This document shows positions 23,873-32,138 of a stretch of DNA of 64,000 nt, piece after piece; the stretch's first letter is position 1; each line of letters starts with the position of its first letter. The notes under the pieces were generated by a model, which was not told the origin of the DNA, did no database searches, and was given only the letters and a program-made list of their open reading frames with translations. A program made the translations under genes and the position numbers. Source of the stretch: CAVVIH01 sp963748295 (GTDB lineage: Bacteria; Acidobacteriota; Vicinamibacteria; Vicinamibacterales; 2-12-FULL-66-21); the NCBI GenBank assembly GCA_963748295.1, contig CAVVIH010000008.1, forward strand, positions 434,001 through 498,000, given 5' to 3'.

Positions 23873-25156
23873 ATGAGGAGCCGTGGCGCACGTCTTACCT
23901 TGCTGGTCCTCTTCGCCCTCACTCTCGCCGCAACAGCATTCCTCTACTGGAAGGGCGAGTCGCTGGCCGGCGCCGAAACGGCGGCGCTGCGATCGTTCGA
24001 AGACAAGGCGCGTGAGGGGTCGCGCGCGGTCCTCGACCTCCGCGCGGCGCAGCAGGCCTACGTCGCGCAAGGTCAGGCCGGTGAATTCTGGCCGGGCAAG
24101 GTGGCCGCCGGGATCGATTCGCTTCGTGGAATCCTCGCGACGCTCAGGCCGCTGACCTCGTCCACTTCGGCAGCGGGCGAAATCCAATCGGCGCTCAAGA
24201 CGCTCGACGATTTCGCTCAACTCGATCGCAGGGCGCGCGGTTATACCAGCAGCGGCCAGAACCTCCTGGCATCCGACCTCATCTTCGGCGACGGCTTGCA
24301 GATGACGCAGGTCATCGCCTCGAAGATCGACAAGGCCCGGGACGCCGAGGTGGCCGTGCGGAGCGAAGCGGGCTCGACCCATAGAACGCGTCAGGCCTTT
24401 GCGCTCGCCGCTGCGGCGGCTGCCGGATCACTCGTCGTGCTGCTCCTCCTGCCGCAAAAGGAGCCCGAGCGGTTGCCACTCCCGGCCGCTGCTGCGGCTG
24501 CTTCGCAGACGCTAGGTCTCGCCGCCCCTCGCGGGCCCGATTCTCCACCAGACATCGAGATCGAGAGCTGGAGCCCGCCCAAACGACTGGCTGTTGTGCC
24601 TCGGCCGGAAGCGGCGTCCGAGACAGCGGCATCGAAACCCGAGGGTGGGCTGCCTGCGCCCGAGCCGATGCCGCAGATTGCCGCGCACACCGACTTCAGC
24701 GGCGTCGCGCTGCTTTGCACGGATCTGGCTCGCGTGATCGACACGCAGCAGTTGCCATCGCTTCTCGATCGCGCGTCATCGCTGCTCGATGCGAAGGGCA
24801 TCATTCTCTGGATTGCCGATCCCGACGGGCGCGAGCTGAACCCGATCGTCGCCCACGGCTACGCCCCGCAGCTCGTCGATCGCCTTGGAACGATTCCGCG
24901 CGAGGCGGAGAACGCCACCGCCGCCGCCTTCCGGACGTCATTGCTGCAGACGGTGCAGGCCGCGGCGGGATCGAACGGCGCGATTGCCGCGCCGCTCGTG
25001 ACGTCAACCGGTTGCGTGGGCGTGATGGCGGCCGAAGTGCGGAACGAAGGGGAACGCGAGCAAAGCAGGCTGGCCGCAGCGGCCATCGTGGCTGCTCAGC
25101 TCGCGACTCTCGTGGGCCCGCCTGCCAAGAACGGCAGGGCGGAAGCCGCCGGCTAA
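23873..25156 (+). CDS. Membrane protein with C-terminal GAF domain
   Basis: 427 residues from ATG 23873, chosen for the AAGGGAA site; a longer open frame lies upstream but is not coding. A transmembrane segment (7-26) leads into a periplasmic helical region (about 30-170), then a second segment (about 172-190), an Ala/Pro-rich linker and a GAF-type domain (about 285-420). The layout resembles a sensor, but no kinase, GGDEF or effector domain follows, so output is unknown. It ends overlapping the PDZ gene by four bases. Confidence 0.7.
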   Translation: MRSRGARLTLLVLFALTLAATAFLYWKGESLAGAETAALRSFEDKAREGSRAVLDLRAAQQAYVAQGQAGEFWPGKVAAGIDSLRGILATLRPLTSSTSAAGEIQSALKTLDDFAQLDRRARGYTSSGQNLLASDLIFGDGLQMTQVIASKIDKARDAEVAVRSEAGSTHRTRQAFALAAAAAAGSLVVLLLLPQKEPERLPLPAAAAAASQTLGLAAPRGPDSPPDIEIESWSPPKRLAVVPRPEAASETAASKPEGGLPAPEPMPQIAAHTDFSGVALLCTDLARVIDTQQLPSLLDRASSLLDAKGIILWIADPDGRELNPIVAHGYAPQLVDRLGTIPREAENATAAAFRTSLLQTVQAAAGSNGAIAAPLVTSTGCVGVMAAEVRNEGEREQSRLAAAAIVAAQLATLVGPPAKNGRAEAAG

Positions 25157-26022
25157 TCCGTCGAGACCGTCCAACGCCGCGCCCGCGGCGCCTCGATCTT
25201 TCCTTTCAGCGTCATCGGCTTCTTGTCGCGGACGATGTCGAGCGTGAACTCGGTGCCCGAATCCAGGCGCTGCGTCTGCGAGGACAGGTCGGACGGCGAA
25301 TCCACCGTGCTTCCGTCGATGGCGGTGATCACGTCACCCGCTTTCAGCCCCGCCTTTGCGGCCGCCGAATCCTTGTTCACCGACGTGACGAGCACGCCAT
25401 CCTTCGTTCCGAAGTAACCGGCAAGCTGCTCGGACAGGGAATCGACCGTGATGCCGAGCCTGCCAGACGACGAGAACATCTGCTCGATCCGCGGAAGGAA
25501 GTCGAGCACCGGCGGCTTCGGCGGAGCGGGCGGCGCCGGCGGTCGCGGCGCCAGCTTGAAGGAGTTGCCGCGCGAGAAATCGCGGAAGTAGCTGAAGTTG
25601 TCGGTCGACTGCAACTGAACCGAGAGCGTCATCCGCTGCCCATCGCGCATCACGACCGTCTGGACCTGACGCTCGACCGGCGTTTCCTGCACGAGCCGTG
25701 TGAACTGCCGGGCGCTGCGCACGCGCTCGCCGTCGAACTCGACGACGATGTCGCCTGCCTTGAAGCCGGCCTTCTCTGCCGCGCTCTCTTCGCGGACTTC
25801 CTCGACGACGACGCCGGCGGGCGTCTGCAGTTTCGCCGTCTTCAAATCGTCGGCGTCGGTGTCGCGGATCGACACGCCGAGCCGGCCGCCGCCGCCGAAC
25901 ACCTGCACGACCGCCGGCTCCCAGATCGTGTCCTTCTGCGCGCGCACCGGCGCCACCGCCGTACCGATCGCCAGGCCGGTCAGCAGCGTGAGCGTCGCGG
26001 CGGCTGTTGTCCAGACTTTCAT
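25153..26022 (-). CDS. Exported two-PDZ-domain protein
   Basis: 289 residues from ATG 26022, which has a good AGGAG site and starts a signal peptide (cleavage near VRAQ, residue 29). PDZ1 (about 45-140) has RLGVSIRDTDADDL and a carboxylate-loop region; PDZ2 (about 195-285) has RLGITVDSLSEQL. No protease domain precedes them, so it is a scaffold or regulator rather than an HtrA/DegP enzyme. A Pro-rich linker joins the domains. Confidence 0.8.
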   Translation of the reverse strand: MKVWTTAAATLTLLTGLAIGTAVAPVRAQKDTIWEPAVVQVFGGGGRLGVSIRDTDADDLKTAKLQTPAGVVVEEVREESAAEKAGFKAGDIVVEFDGERVRSARQFTRLVQETPVERQVQTVVMRDGQRMTLSVQLQSTDNFSYFRDFSRGNSFKLAPRPPAPPAPPKPPVLDFLPRIEQMFSSSGRLGITVDSLSEQLAGYFGTKDGVLVTSVNKDSAAAKAGLKAGDVITAIDGSTVDSPSDLSSQTQRLDSGTEFTLDIVRDKKPMTLKGKIEAPRARRWTVSTD

Positions 26023-26344
26023 TGTGAATCTCCTGAAACCTTGGTGAATCCGGGCATTTCGCCCTTGTTGAACTGTCGAAATCTGAATTGGTAGACGCAT
26101 TGCTTTCTGAAAAGGTTGTGTCCTGCCGTCCCGTCCAGAGGTCAGCCAGCGTCCCCGTAATTGGACGGACGAGGGGGGTCTCCGGCGATTTCAGGCCTGT
26201 TTTTGCGGGTACGGGATTTGATGTTGTCGAGATCGGTCGCGCGAAATCAACGGGGTGCGTTAACTCAGGCAGGCGCTGGCATCGCCGCATCCCGTGTAAG
26301 TAGGCAGATTTCGCGCGGCCATTCGTGTTTCTGAGGAATCCATC
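26023..26344. other. Intergenic region, no gene seen
   Basis: 322 bases between two divergent genes. I see no strong promoter, terminator or tRNA. A GAATTGGTAGACGCAT stretch near 26084-26099 resembles the D-arm of tRNA-Leu but no full cloverleaf follows. Confidence 0.4.
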
Positions 26345-26704
26345 ATGACGAAGCTGACAGCCCGGTTCGCCGCTCCGTTCGCACTCGTCGTTTTTCTTTC
26401 CGGCTGCGCGCTCGCGACACGGCCGAGCATTGCTGAATTGAAGGGGAACCCCGGCCGCTTCCAGGACAAGACCGTCTCGGTCGAGGGCGTCGTCACCAGC
26501 GCGTGGAACGTGCCGTTCGTTCCGGTCAAGCTGTACAAGCTCGACGACGGCACCGGGGAGATGACTGTTCTTGCGCAGGGTGGCAACGTGCCGACGAAGG
26601 GCGCGCGCGTAAAGGTCAAGGGACGCGTGGAAGACGTGGCCACGCTTGGCGGAAGCAACATCGGCCTGCACATCAGGCAGACGGATGTTGATTATCGGCG
26701 CTGA
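26345..26704 (+). CDS. OB-fold lipoprotein
   Basis: 119 residues with a lipoprotein signal (LSGC, Cys21). The mature part is a small beta-barrel, with VSVEGVVTSAWNVPFVP, YKLDDGTGEMTVLAQGG and VKVKGRVEDV resembling bacterial OB-fold proteins. It probably sits on the periplasmic side of a membrane and binds an oligomer or partner. No operon partner. Confidence 0.7.
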   Translation: MTKLTARFAAPFALVVFLSGCALATRPSIAELKGNPGRFQDKTVSVEGVVTSAWNVPFVPVKLYKLDDGTGEMTVLAQGGNVPTKGARVKVKGRVEDVATLGGSNIGLHIRQTDVDYRR

Positions 26705-26725
26705 CCGCCCAGTGAAGGATCGATG

Positions 26726-28546
26726 CTAGGCCGGCGTTCGCTTGCCCGCATCGGGATTGGTGATGCGGACGGCGAGCGCCGTCATATCGTCGTTCGGCGG
26801 CGTCGATCCGCGCCACTCACCGACCGCCGCGAATATCGCCTCGACGATCTTCGCGGAGGGCAGATCGCGCGACGCCTCGACCACTCGAAGCAGCCGCTCG
26901 CCGGTGAACTCGTTGCCCTGCTCGTCCATCGCTTCGAACACACCGTCCGTGCAGAACACGAAGACGTCGCCCGGGTGCAGCGCGAACGTCACCTCGTCGT
27001 ACGACGAGCCGGCGAACGATCCCAGCGGCACGCCCGGCAATTCGATCTGCGCGCAGCCTTCCTCTGAACAGCGAATCGGATACGGCAACCCGGAGTTCGC
27101 CAGCGTCATCGTCCGCCGCTTCAGATCGAAGATCGTGTAGCACAGCGTGCAGTCATACTCCTCCAGCTGCCGCTGGTGGAGGATCGTGTTGATCGACGAC
27201 AGCACGCTGGCCGGGCTCGATCGCTCGGGAAGATAACGGCGGCGGAACGTACGCCCGCGCACGAGCTCGGCGGCAAACGCGCTGTAGAGCGCCGCCGGCA
27301 CGCCCTTGCCGGACACGTCGCCGACGGCGATCACCAGCGTGTTCGATTCCGGTGCGAGGTAGTCGTGAAAGTCGCCGCCCAGCTCTCGCGCGGGACTGAA
27401 CGCCGCGGCGAGCTCGACCCCCTTCAGGCGCTTCGGCGGCCCGGCGGGCAGCAAGGCGATCTGCACGCGCTGGGCGAACCGGACTTCCTTCTCGAGACGT
27501 TCTTCGTTCGCGCGGACTTCCTCGTACAGCCGCGCATTCTCGATCGCGACCGCCGCCTGGCTGGCGAGAAGCGTGAGGATCTCGACGTCGCGCTTGCTGA
27601 ACGCGTCGAGCTCGGGGCTCTCGAGATCGAACACGCCGATGACACGATCCTTCAGCTTCAGCGGAATCACCAGCTCTGACTTCACGTCCGGCACGAGCGG
27701 AATGTAGCGGGGATCGGTCGACACGTCTGACGCCAGCACCGGTTCGCCATGCAGCGCCGCGTAGCCCACGAGCCCTTCGCCCAGACGAACTCTCGGTACT
27801 TCGACCTTCTCGCCGTATTGCACCGCGAGCTCCATCTCCAGCTCGTTGTCGGCGTTCAGCAGCATGATGCCAAGCGTCCGGTAATCGATCAGGCGACGGG
27901 CGAGCTGGGCGATGCGTGTCAGCAGCTCATCGAGGTCCAGCACCGACGCCATCTCGCGGCTGACTTCCGCGAGCGTCTCGAACGCCTCGGCGTCGCTGCG
28001 GCTCCGTTCGAACAGCCGCGCATTGACGAGCGCGACCGCGACGTGCGCGGCGAACTGCCGCAGTATCGCCACGTCGTTCGCGTTGAAGTGGTTTCGATGA
28101 TGGCTGAGGATGTTCAGCGCGCCGAGCGGCCGCGACTGGTGGATCAGCGGCACCACGATCTCGGATCCCATGTCCGGCACGAACTCCACGTACCGTGGAT
28201 CGGCCACCACGTCGTTGACCAGCAGCGGCTGCTCGGTGGCCACGGCGGTGCCGACGATGCCTTCACCGAGCTTCAGGCGCGCTGGTGCGTCCTCGGGGTA
28301 GCCGACGGAGTACGCCACCTTCAGCTCGCCACGCCGGTGCTCGAGCAGGTAGACCGCGAAGACGTCGAAAGCGATGAGCCGCGCGATCAGGCGCGGAATC
28401 TGACGGAGCAGATCGTCGAGGTCGAGGACCGACGTGACCTGGCGGCCCAGGTCGAACAACGTGGTGACGATTTCATTTTCAGCGGCGGCGGGTGCGGCGG
28501 CGCCGACCGTGGCGGACTGTTCGTCCGGTGGCGTTGATTGGCTCAC
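26726..28546 (-). CDS. GAF-GAF-SpoIIE PP2C phosphatase
   Basis: 606 residues, GTG start. Two GAF domains (about 38-180 and 205-345) with YPEDAPARLKLGEGIVG and YGEKVEVPRVRLGEGLVG are followed by a short coiled coil and a SpoIIE domain (about 370-595): ARELGGDFHDYL, AVGDVSGKGVPAAL, and FCTDGVFEAMD. It is a cytoplasmic sensor-phosphatase for a partner-switching or anti-sigma cascade. Convergent with the OB-fold lipoprotein. Confidence 0.9.
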   Translation of the reverse strand: MSQSTPPDEQSATVGAAAPAAAENEIVTTLFDLGRQVTSVLDLDDLLRQIPRLIARLIAFDVFAVYLLEHRRGELKVAYSVGYPEDAPARLKLGEGIVGTAVATEQPLLVNDVVADPRYVEFVPDMGSEIVVPLIHQSRPLGALNILSHHRNHFNANDVAILRQFAAHVAVALVNARLFERSRSDAEAFETLAEVSREMASVLDLDELLTRIAQLARRLIDYRTLGIMLLNADNELEMELAVQYGEKVEVPRVRLGEGLVGYAALHGEPVLASDVSTDPRYIPLVPDVKSELVIPLKLKDRVIGVFDLESPELDAFSKRDVEILTLLASQAAVAIENARLYEEVRANEERLEKEVRFAQRVQIALLPAGPPKRLKGVELAAAFSPARELGGDFHDYLAPESNTLVIAVGDVSGKGVPAALYSAFAAELVRGRTFRRRYLPERSSPASVLSSINTILHQRQLEEYDCTLCYTIFDLKRRTMTLANSGLPYPIRCSEEGCAQIELPGVPLGSFAGSSYDEVTFALHPGDVFVFCTDGVFEAMDEQGNEFTGERLLRVVEASRDLPSAKIVEAIFAAVGEWRGSTPPNDDMTALAVRITNPDAGKRTPA

Positions 28547-28580
28547 GGATAGTCAACATTCCTTGTGCGTCGAACCGGAT

Positions 28581-28586
28581 TATACT
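28581..28586 (+). promoter_or_regulatory. Putative -10 box (TATACT) for the fabZ-like gene
   Basis: Ends 20 bases before the ATG at 28607, which predicts a leader of about 14 nt with no ribosome site. Confidence 0.35.
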
Positions 28587-28606
28587 GGCTTCCGGACCTC
28601 TTCCGA

Positions 28607-29074
28607 ATGGACTTGAAGCTTCCTCTGGACTACGCGGCCATCGAGCGGATCCTGCCGCATCGCTACCCGTTTCTCCTCGTCGATCGCATCACCGAGCTCG
28701 AGTTCGACAAGCGAATCGTCGGCATCAAGAACGTGACGCTCAACGAGCGCTATCTCGCGCATCGCGACGGCGAGCGGCCGGCGCTGCCGCCGACCATCCT
28801 GACGGAAGCGGTCGCGCAGGTCGGCGCGATCATGATCCTCGCGAAGCCGGAGAACCGCGAGAAGCTGATCTACTTCATGGGCATCGAGCGCGTGCGGTAC
28901 CGCAAGCCGGTGCATCCCGGGGACGTCGTCGAGATCGAGGCGCTGGTGCGGCGGCTGCGCAGCCGTGTCGGCGTGCTGCACGGCATCGCCCGCGTCAAAG
29001 GCGAGGTCGTCGTCGAGGGCACGATGACCTTCGCGTTGGGCCAGCGAAACGAGCTGGAACAGCCCGCTACTTGA
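28607..29074 (+). CDS. fabZ: FabZ-like beta-hydroxyacyl-ACP dehydratase
   Basis: 155 residues from ATG 28607; the upstream GTG at 28565 would add 14 residues and overlap the -10 box. The catalytic His is in LPHRYPFLLVDR and the catalytic Glu in LTEAVAQVG, as in FabZ. However the conserved FFxGHFPxxPVMPG segment is replaced by RYLAHRDGERPALPPT, so this is a divergent hot-dog protein. It would dehydrate 3-hydroxyacyl-ACP or a similar substrate. No other fatty-acid genes flank it. It overlaps the next convergent gene by 8 bases. Confidence 0.78.
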   Translation: MDLKLPLDYAAIERILPHRYPFLLVDRITELEFDKRIVGIKNVTLNERYLAHRDGERPALPPTILTEAVAQVGAIMILAKPENREKLIYFMGIERVRYRKPVHPGDVVEIEALVRRLRSRVGVLHGIARVKGEVVVEGTMTFALGQRNELEQPAT

Positions 29075-29729
29075 ACACCAGCACGACCAGGCCTACCTTC
29101 GCGGCGCGCGACAGCCAGACCGGCCATTTTGCACGCGGATCGAAGTAGCGCCAGAGGTCCAGCGCCGCAGGCGCGAGGACGAACGCACCGATCCACGGCT
29201 CGTCGATGCCTGACGAGATCGCCATGCCGCGTGTATCCCGCTGATCCGGTCCCGTTTGCGCGAACGCGGCGCCGGCGTACGCGAACGACGCGAGGACGTT
29301 GAAGGCGAACAGTCCCTTCTTGAACGGCGCGCGCTCGCTCCGGAGCGAGGGATGTTTCGCGAGCAGCCATTCGTTGGTGCCGTTTTGAACCCAGAAGCCA
29401 ACCGAGGAAACGACGTACTCCTGGTTGGAGGAAAGGTCCGGACGATGCGTGATGGCAAAGAACGGGATGCCATGGAAATCGACGCGCTCGATTCCCGGGT
29501 CGGCGTCGAAAACCACGTTCATCAACAGATGCCCACCCTCGTGCGCGGCCAGGCCGGTGAGGGCGCCCGTCAGGAAGCTGCCCACTGAAGCAGCGCGATT
29601 CACAGTACTTGGTGACTGGTCCTGTCGAGCTTCGGCCGACGAAGCACCACAGACGAGCGCAACTGCAACAAACCACGGCAGTAATGGCCAGCCTGTTACG
29701 GAAGCACGTCTCTGGCTCGTCCGTGGCAC
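29067..29729 (-). CDS. Hypothetical HEGGH protein with signal peptide
   Basis: 220 residues if the GTG at 29729 is used, which begins a signal peptide (FVAVALVCGASSAEA); the frame is open to an ATG at 29813. AAHEGGHLLMN resembles the zinc-binding helix of M50-like or other gluzincin enzymes, but I see no second motif. Three hydrophobic segments are in the C-terminal half (about 130-220). Function not recognised. Confidence 0.55.
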   Translation of the reverse strand: MPRTSQRRASVTGWPLLPWFVAVALVCGASSAEARQDQSPSTVNRAASVGSFLTGALTGLAAHEGGHLLMNVVFDADPGIERVDFHGIPFFAITHRPDLSSNQEYVVSSVGFWVQNGTNEWLLAKHPSLRSERAPFKKGLFAFNVLASFAYAGAAFAQTGPDQRDTRGMAISSGIDEPWIGAFVLAPAALDLWRYFDPRAKWPVWLSRAAKVGLVVLVFK

Positions 29730-29790
29730 ACACGTTGCTGCGGACGTTCGCCGGGTCTGCCGCGCATGCGGCACCGCAAAGGAGAAGACG

Positions 29791-29937
29791 ATGCTCGAGA
29801 CGATTGCCATCATTCTGATTGTTCTGTGGCTGCTCGGAATGGTCAGCGGCTATACGCTGGGAAACTTCATCTACGTTCTGCTGGTCATCGCGATCATATT
29901 GTTCCTGGTGCGCCTGATCAGCGGCCGCCGGGTCTGA
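29791..29937 (+). CDS. Lmo0937-family small membrane protein
   Basis: 48 residues from ATG 29791, with AAAGGAG six bases upstream. It is two short hydrophobic helices joined by a SGYTLG turn, with a basic GRRV end (MLETIAIILIVLWLLG and YVLLVIAIILFLVRL). This matches the lmo0937 family of tiny membrane proteins, which is widespread and uncharacterised and often near stress genes. Its 5' end lies opposite the upstream part of the HEGGH frame. Confidence 0.8.
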   Translation: MLETIAIILIVLWLLGMVSGYTLGNFIYVLLVIAIILFLVRLISGRRV

Positions 29938-29940
29938 ACG

Positions 29941-30903
29941 TCACGCAATTCGCCGGTCGCGCGCGCGCGCTGTTTCAGTGACGGCTGCTGGAGCCGTTCG
30001 CGCCGCCGGCGGACTGCTCCACCGCACGACCGCGACGCCCGCGAACACGAGCAGCGCCGACACCGCCATGCGCGGCGTGAACGCCTCGTTCAGGATGACT
30101 ACACCCAACGCCACGGCAATGACGGGGTTGATGTAAGCATAAAGCGAGACGAACGACACGGGCAGGTGCCGCAGCGCGTAGGTATACGCCACGAAGCCGC
30201 CAATCGCGCCAATCGTCGACAGATAAACCAGCGCGACGGAGGTGCGCGACGTGAAGAACAGATCGTGCCATTCTCCGCGCACCGTGCCGGCGGCCATCAT
30301 CAACAGCCCGCCGAACAGCATCTGGTACGCCGTGGTCGACAGCACGTTTTCGGCGTGCGACTGCCGCTTCGAATAGGCCGACCCGAGCGCCCACCCGAAC
30401 GACGCAATCTGCAGCGCAATCACGCCGGCAATGAACTGCCCGGTGCCTCCGGATCCGAGCGACAGCTCCGGCCACACGAGAACGACGATGCCGCCGAAAC
30501 CAAGCACGAGGCCGGCGGCGACCGGTTTGGTGAGCCGCTCGCCGCGCGGCATGAACGCTTCGACCGCCGCCATCCAGAATGGTGAGGTTCCCACGAGCAC
30601 CGCCGCGAGCCCGCTCGGGATCCATTGCTCGGCGAAGACGACGCCGCCATTCCCGAGCCCGAGGAGCAGGAACGCGAGCAGTGCAATGCTGCCCCACCTC
30701 GACGGCGGCGGCAGCTTTTCACCCGAGAGCTTCACGTACGCTGCGAGCAGGCCGCCGGCAATCGTCCAGCGAAGACCGCCCATGAGCGCTGGCGGTATCG
30801 ATTCCAGGCTGACGCGGATGCCGAGGTACGTCGTCCCCCAAATCACGCAAACGGCTGCCCACGACAGGTAGGCGAGCCGACGTTGAGAAAGCGAAGCCGT
30901 CAC
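29941..30903 (-). CDS. EamA-family (DMT) transporter
   Basis: 320 residues, GTG start overlapping the Lrp gene stop by 4 bases. Ten hydrophobic segments in two EamA repeats, typical of drug/metabolite transporters that export amino acids or other small molecules. Immediately downstream of an Lrp/AsnC regulator, so it is probably regulated by it; amino-acid efflux is a reasonable guess. Confidence 0.88.
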   Translation of the reverse strand: MTASLSQRRLAYLSWAAVCVIWGTTYLGIRVSLESIPPALMGGLRWTIAGGLLAAYVKLSGEKLPPPSRWGSIALLAFLLLGLGNGGVVFAEQWIPSGLAAVLVGTSPFWMAAVEAFMPRGERLTKPVAAGLVLGFGGIVVLVWPELSLGSGGTGQFIAGVIALQIASFGWALGSAYSKRQSHAENVLSTTAYQMLFGGLLMMAAGTVRGEWHDLFFTSRTSVALVYLSTIGAIGGFVAYTYALRHLPVSFVSLYAYINPVIAVALGVVILNEAFTPRMAVSALLVFAGVAVVRWSSPPAARTAPAAVTETARARDRRIA

Positions 30904-31373
30904 GCCGTCACCTCCGAGGGGCGATAAGGAGATGGAAGGCGCGGTGTCTCCTTGATTGTCTCGAGCACGATCGTGGTTCTCGTCGACCGGACCCCGGGCA
31001 CACGGCAGAACCGGGTGCGCAGCAGCTGACCCAGATGCTCGGCGTCCCGCGCCCGCACCTTCAGCATGTAGCAGTCCTCCCCCGCCACGTGATGGACCTC
31101 GAGGACTTCGGGAAACTGGCCGAGCGCGCGCGCGATTTCGTTCTCGCTACCGTTCTCGTCGGTGCGTACGGCAACGAACGCGAGCATGCCGAGGCCGAGC
31201 GCCCGCGGATCGAGCAGGGCGGCGTAGCCGGAGATCAGCCCGCGCGTCTCGAGCTTGCGGATCCGCTCGAGCACCGCCGATGGTGCGAGCCCGACCGCCC
31301 GGGCGATGTCCGCCTGGGTCTCGCGGGCGTTGTTCTGGAGGATATGCAGGATCTGAGCGTCGATGGTGTCCAT
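30900..31373 (-). CDS. Lrp/AsnC-family transcriptional regulator
   Basis: 157 residues from ATG 31373, chosen because the HTH starts here (DTIDAQILHILQNNARETQADIARAVGLAPSAVLERIRKLE). The C-terminal RAM/AsnC ligand-binding domain follows (about 75-150). Cotranscribed with the EamA transporter (GTGA overlap). Confidence 0.9.
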   Translation of the reverse strand: MDTIDAQILHILQNNARETQADIARAVGLAPSAVLERIRKLETRGLISGYAALLDPRALGLGMLAFVAVRTDENGSENEIARALGQFPEVLEVHHVAGEDCYMLKVRARDAEHLGQLLRTRFCRVPGVRSTRTTIVLETIKETPRLPSPYRPSEVTA

Positions 31374-31404
31374 GGCTGTATGGCGAAATATACAAACCAT
31401 ATGA

Positions 31405-31436
31405 CGCCATCAGACAGACCAAGGTTCTGATGGGCG
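31405..31436. promoter_or_regulatory. Hairpin upstream of the Lrp gene
   Basis: CCATCAGA / TCTGATGG, an 8-bp stem with an 11-base loop, between the coiled-coil gene and the Lrp start. It could be a weak terminator or an Lrp operator. Confidence 0.3.
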
Positions 31437-31476
31437 GTCTTGTTACAGAATATTATTTAGATGTCAGTAATTTGAC

Positions 31477-31653
31477 TCAACGCTTCTTCGAACGGACGCG
31501 CCTGCGACGCGGTCCGTCCGACGCCGCCGGCTTGCGCACCTCTGGAGGCGTGGTGCTCTGTCGCAATTCCTGACGCAGCTGCCGGATCTCTCCGGTGAGC
31601 TCCCTGATCCTCGCCTGGATGTCGGCTTCAGATTCCCATTTTTTCTCAGTCAT
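31477..31653 (-). CDS. Small coiled-coil protein (paralogue A)
   Basis: 58 residues from ATG 31653. MTEKKWESEADIQARIRE begins a coiled coil (about 1-30) followed by a Pro/Arg-rich basic tail. It resembles the divergent gene at 31911: (E)ADIQARIRELTGEIRQLRQEL against EEEIKARLRELTAETRRVREEL. Function unknown; basic tail suggests nucleic acid or membrane association. Confidence 0.55.
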   Translation of the reverse strand: MTEKKWESEADIQARIRELTGEIRQLRQELRQSTTPPEVRKPAASDGPRRRRVRSKKR

Positions 31654-31910
31654 GCGCCTCGCTCTGTCGTTCACCGATGAGCATCTGGGTAGCTGGGAAC
31701 CACTCAGCAGCTTTGATGCCGACGCCGTACCCCCGGTGAGTACAGGCCAGATTTGACGCATTAACTCAGCCGCAACATCCCTTTGTGGAATAACTTGTGG
31801 ATGAATTGTCAGATTTCGGAAGAGGCGGAGCGTTCTGGCACGGACGCTGCTGCCCAAAGGGGCTGTATACAGGGGGAAGACGGGATGTGTATTGAGTCCC
31901 TTCGTTTATC

Positions 31911-32138
31911 GTGAAAAAACTTCCAGCGGAGGAGGAGATCAAGGCACGCTTACGCGAGCTGACCGCCGAGACCAGGCGGGTTCGCGAAGAGCTGCAGGGG
32001 ATGATCCGAAGGGAACCGGATCGCGCGCGCGCGTTCAGTCACGACCGCCCCTATAAGCTCAAGCGTGAAAGGGACCGAACCGGGGCGAATCGCGAAGCGG
32101 ATACCGATACGACTCCCGCCAAGGACAAGCAGGGCTGA
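31911..32138 (+). CDS. Small coiled-coil protein (paralogue B)
   Basis: 75 residues, GTG start. EEEIKARLRELTAETRRVREEL resembles the neighbouring divergent gene, and the C-terminus is basic and Asp/Arg-rich. The 257 bases between the two contain no other gene. It converges with the SDR gene. Confidence 0.55.
   Translation: MKKLPAEEEIKARLRELTAETRRVREELQGMIRREPDRARAFSHDRPYKLKRERDRTGANREADTDTTPAKDKQG

Noticed and set aside
26084..26130. tRNA-Leu-like D-arm (GAATTGGTAGACGC)
   Set aside because: No matching acceptor stem, anticodon stem or T-arm could be built around it.
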